Assembly: GCF_021117295.1 (NCBI RefSeq)
Contig: NZ_CP088247.1
Coordinates: forward strand, 4,913,001-4,977,000
Reading direction: 5' to 3'
Source of the DNA: Methylorubrum sp. B1-46
Lineage (GTDB): Bacteria; Pseudomonadota; Alphaproteobacteria; Rhizobiales; Beijerinckiaceae
Length of the DNA: 64,000 bases
The number at the start of each line of letters is the position of its first letter. Position 1 is the stretch's first letter. This document shows, piece by piece, positions 62,806-64,000 of the stretch. The notes under the pieces are model-generated. The model did no database searches. It was not told the DNA's origin and saw nothing but the letters and a program-made list of their open reading frames with translations. The position numbers and the translations under genes are program-made.

Positions 62806-63264
62806 ATGGAGACCCTGGTGATCCTGGCCGCGGTGGCGGCGACCCTGCTCGCCTGCATCTTCGTGGTCACCCTCTCCAAGGGGCCGCGCCAGCCTCCCCT
62901 GCGCCTTCCCCGCGAGGAGGAATGGGCCGACAACGCGGACGAAGTCTCGAAGGTGCTGACCGCCGCCGAACCCAGCCCGATCGACCGCGGGGCGCAGGTG
63001 CTCGATGCCCGCGCCCTCGATGCCCAGGTCATGGGCGGCCGGATGGCCGAGGGTCCCGTGATCGAGGGCCGGATCATCGAGGGAGAGGTGGTGGACGGCG
63101 CGGCAAGCGTGCGCGGCGCCGGGACATCAAAGAGGTTCGAAGCGGAAGAACTCGATAGCCGGATGCTCGATCAACTTCTCGACCAGCAGAACCGGGCGCT
63201 GAAACAGGCGCTGGAGCCCGACGCGACCCCGCCCTCCGAGGCGAAGGACCGGCCGGCCCGATGA
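62806..63264 (+). CDS. Single-pass membrane hypothetical protein
   Basis: A 152-residue protein with one N-terminal membrane helix (LVILAAVAATLLACIFVVTL). A hydrophilic part follows with a repeated pattern of short acidic units (LDARALDAQVMGG, AEGPVIEGRIIEGEVV), then a helical tail (LDSRMLDQLLDQQNRALKQA). The ATG at 62806 puts the helix at the N-terminus. Its stop overlaps the ATG of the next gene (ATGA), so the two are coupled. No function is known. Confidence 0.6.
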   Translation: METLVILAAVAATLLACIFVVTLSKGPRQPPLRLPREEEWADNADEVSKVLTAAEPSPIDRGAQVLDARALDAQVMGGRMAEGPVIEGRIIEGEVVDGAASVRGAGTSKRFEAEELDSRMLDQLLDQQNRALKQALEPDATPPSEAKDRPAR

Positions 63265-64000
63265 GCCCGATGAAACGGAGCGTCCCGATCATCGCCCTCG
63301 CGGCGGCGTGGATGGCGGTCGCCCCGGCGACGATCCCTGCCGCCCGCGCGCAGGACGAGGCCCCCGCCGAGTCCGAGGCCGTGCCGGAGGCGCCGAAGCC
63401 GAAGCCGCGGCCCAAGCCCAAGCCCAAGCCGAAACCGGAGGCCAAGCCCGAAGCGAAGTCCGACGCCACGCCCGCAGCCTCGGCGCCCGCGGACGCGAAA
63501 GCCGTGGACACGAAGCCCGCCGCTGTGCCGGCCGCGGCGGCCCCCGCGGCTGATCCGGCTCCCGTCGCGACGAACTTCGCCGCGCCGCCGGTGGTCTGCG
63601 AACCGGACCAGGCGGTCCGCTATCAGGGGGCCAGGAACGTCGATCTGTGGGTGACGCGCAGCGGCACCATCACCATCGACAACCCCCTGCGACCGCTCAC
63701 GCCCGACGTCACCCGCGTGCTCCAGGTCGTGGTCGCCGGCAAGGTCGCCACCGCCTACGGGCCGGACCTGCTCTCCCTGCGTCGCGGAGGATCGCCGGCG
63801 ACGCTGGAAGGGACCATCGGCGGGAAGATCCAGTGGAACCCCTCTTTGGTGGCGCTTCCCGACAGCCTTCCGATCAATACCGAGACCAGCGAGCCGCTGG
63901 CCGAGCTGCGCTTCCGCGAATGCGGCACCGCGCCCTCGGGCAAGCTGCTGCCGCCGCCCAAGGCCCGCCGCATGGCGCCGACGCCCGAGGCCATCGCGGC
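63261..64000 (+). CDS. Secreted Lys/Pro-rich protein, 3' end cut by window
   Basis: At least 246 residues. The signal peptide (IIALAAAWMAVAPATIPAAR) is followed by QDEAPAES, then a Pro/Lys repeat tract (KPKPRPKPKPKPKPEAK) and an Ala/Pro linker. A folded domain begins about residue 110 (VVCEPDQAVRYQGARNVDLW) with two cysteines (VCEP, FRECG). No stop is reached before the window ends. The Lys/Pro tract resembles cell-wall- or peptidoglycan-spanning linkers. The ATG overlaps the upstream gene. Confidence 0.6.
   Translation, partial: MSPMKRSVPIIALAAAWMAVAPATIPAARAQDEAPAESEAVPEAPKPKPRPKPKPKPKPEAKPEAKSDATPAASAPADAKAVDTKPAAVPAAAAPAADPAPVATNFAAPPVVCEPDQAVRYQGARNVDLWVTRSGTITIDNPLRPLTPDVTRVLQVVVAGKVATAYGPDLLSLRRGGSPATLEGTIGGKIQWNPSLVALPDSLPINTETSEPLAELRFRECGTAPSGKLLPPPKARRMAPTPEAIA

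Overview
This is a high-GC alphaproteobacterial chromosome segment. The best guess is a Methylobacterium/Methylorubrum-type member of the Hyphomicrobiales. That rests on overall protein resemblance, a PQQ dehydrogenase, a LuxI/LuxR pair, a transaldolase/glucose-6-phosphate isomerase fusion and REP-like intergenic palindromes. It is inferred from gene content, not from a marker-gene search. There are about 50 supported protein genes and one tRNA (Pro, GGG anticodon). No insertion sequence, prophage or CRISPR array was seen.

Layout. 1-9.2 kb holds housekeeping genes: the 3' part of prmA, an Xaa-Pro aminopeptidase, a low-molecular-weight tyrosine phosphatase overlapping a fructosamine-kinase-like gene, an SbmA/BacA-type ABC exporter, small envelope proteins, and an FMN-binding protein plus glutathione S-transferase pair. 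9.3-10.2 kb holds a divergent LysR regulator. 10.4-20.1 kb, all on the minus strand, is a nitrate/nitrite assimilation locus: nasT-nasS (sensor and RNA-binding antiterminator), then a leader with a sigma-54-type promoter, a two-hairpin ANTAR element and an intrinsic terminator, then nrtA-nrtB-ATPase-FAD oxidoreductase-nirA-CysJ-like reductase. No nitrate reductase catalytic subunit is present in the window. 21-28.2 kb is carbohydrate metabolism: GH15, transketolase and the Tal-Pgi fusion. 28.3-32 kb holds DedA, a soluble PAS-type chemoreceptor and a zinc-ribbon metallo-beta-lactamase-fold protein. 32-37 kb holds an RND efflux pump with its adaptor and a rhodanese.

37.2-41.4 kb is a quorum-sensing block on the minus strand: LuxR, LuxI, a PAS-like protein and a glycosyltransferase. 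The AHL synthase start is preceded by a perfect hairpin that buries its Shine-Dalgarno sequence. The tRNA-Pro follows. 41.9-47.6 kb holds a NodD-like LysR regulator, a small secreted protein and a second, heavy-metal-type RND system. 48-55 kb holds a coiled-coil/winged-helix protein, a PQQ quinoprotein, a GAF-HWE histidine kinase, a membrane chemoreceptor and small secreted proteins. 55-58 kb encodes a two-subunit (2Fe-2S plus molybdopterin) dehydrogenase. 59.7-62.6 kb encodes a strongly divergent PEP-carboxylase-like protein in which several catalytic motifs are altered. The window ends in a Lys/Pro-rich secreted protein cut by the edge.

The most striking item is the nrtA leader, where one of two hexaloop hairpins is mutually exclusive with the terminator. 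The next most interesting are the degenerate PEPC paralogue, the RBS-sequestering hairpin of the AHL synthase, and the RnfB-like Fe-S domain replacing the flavodoxin domain of a CysJ-type reductase.
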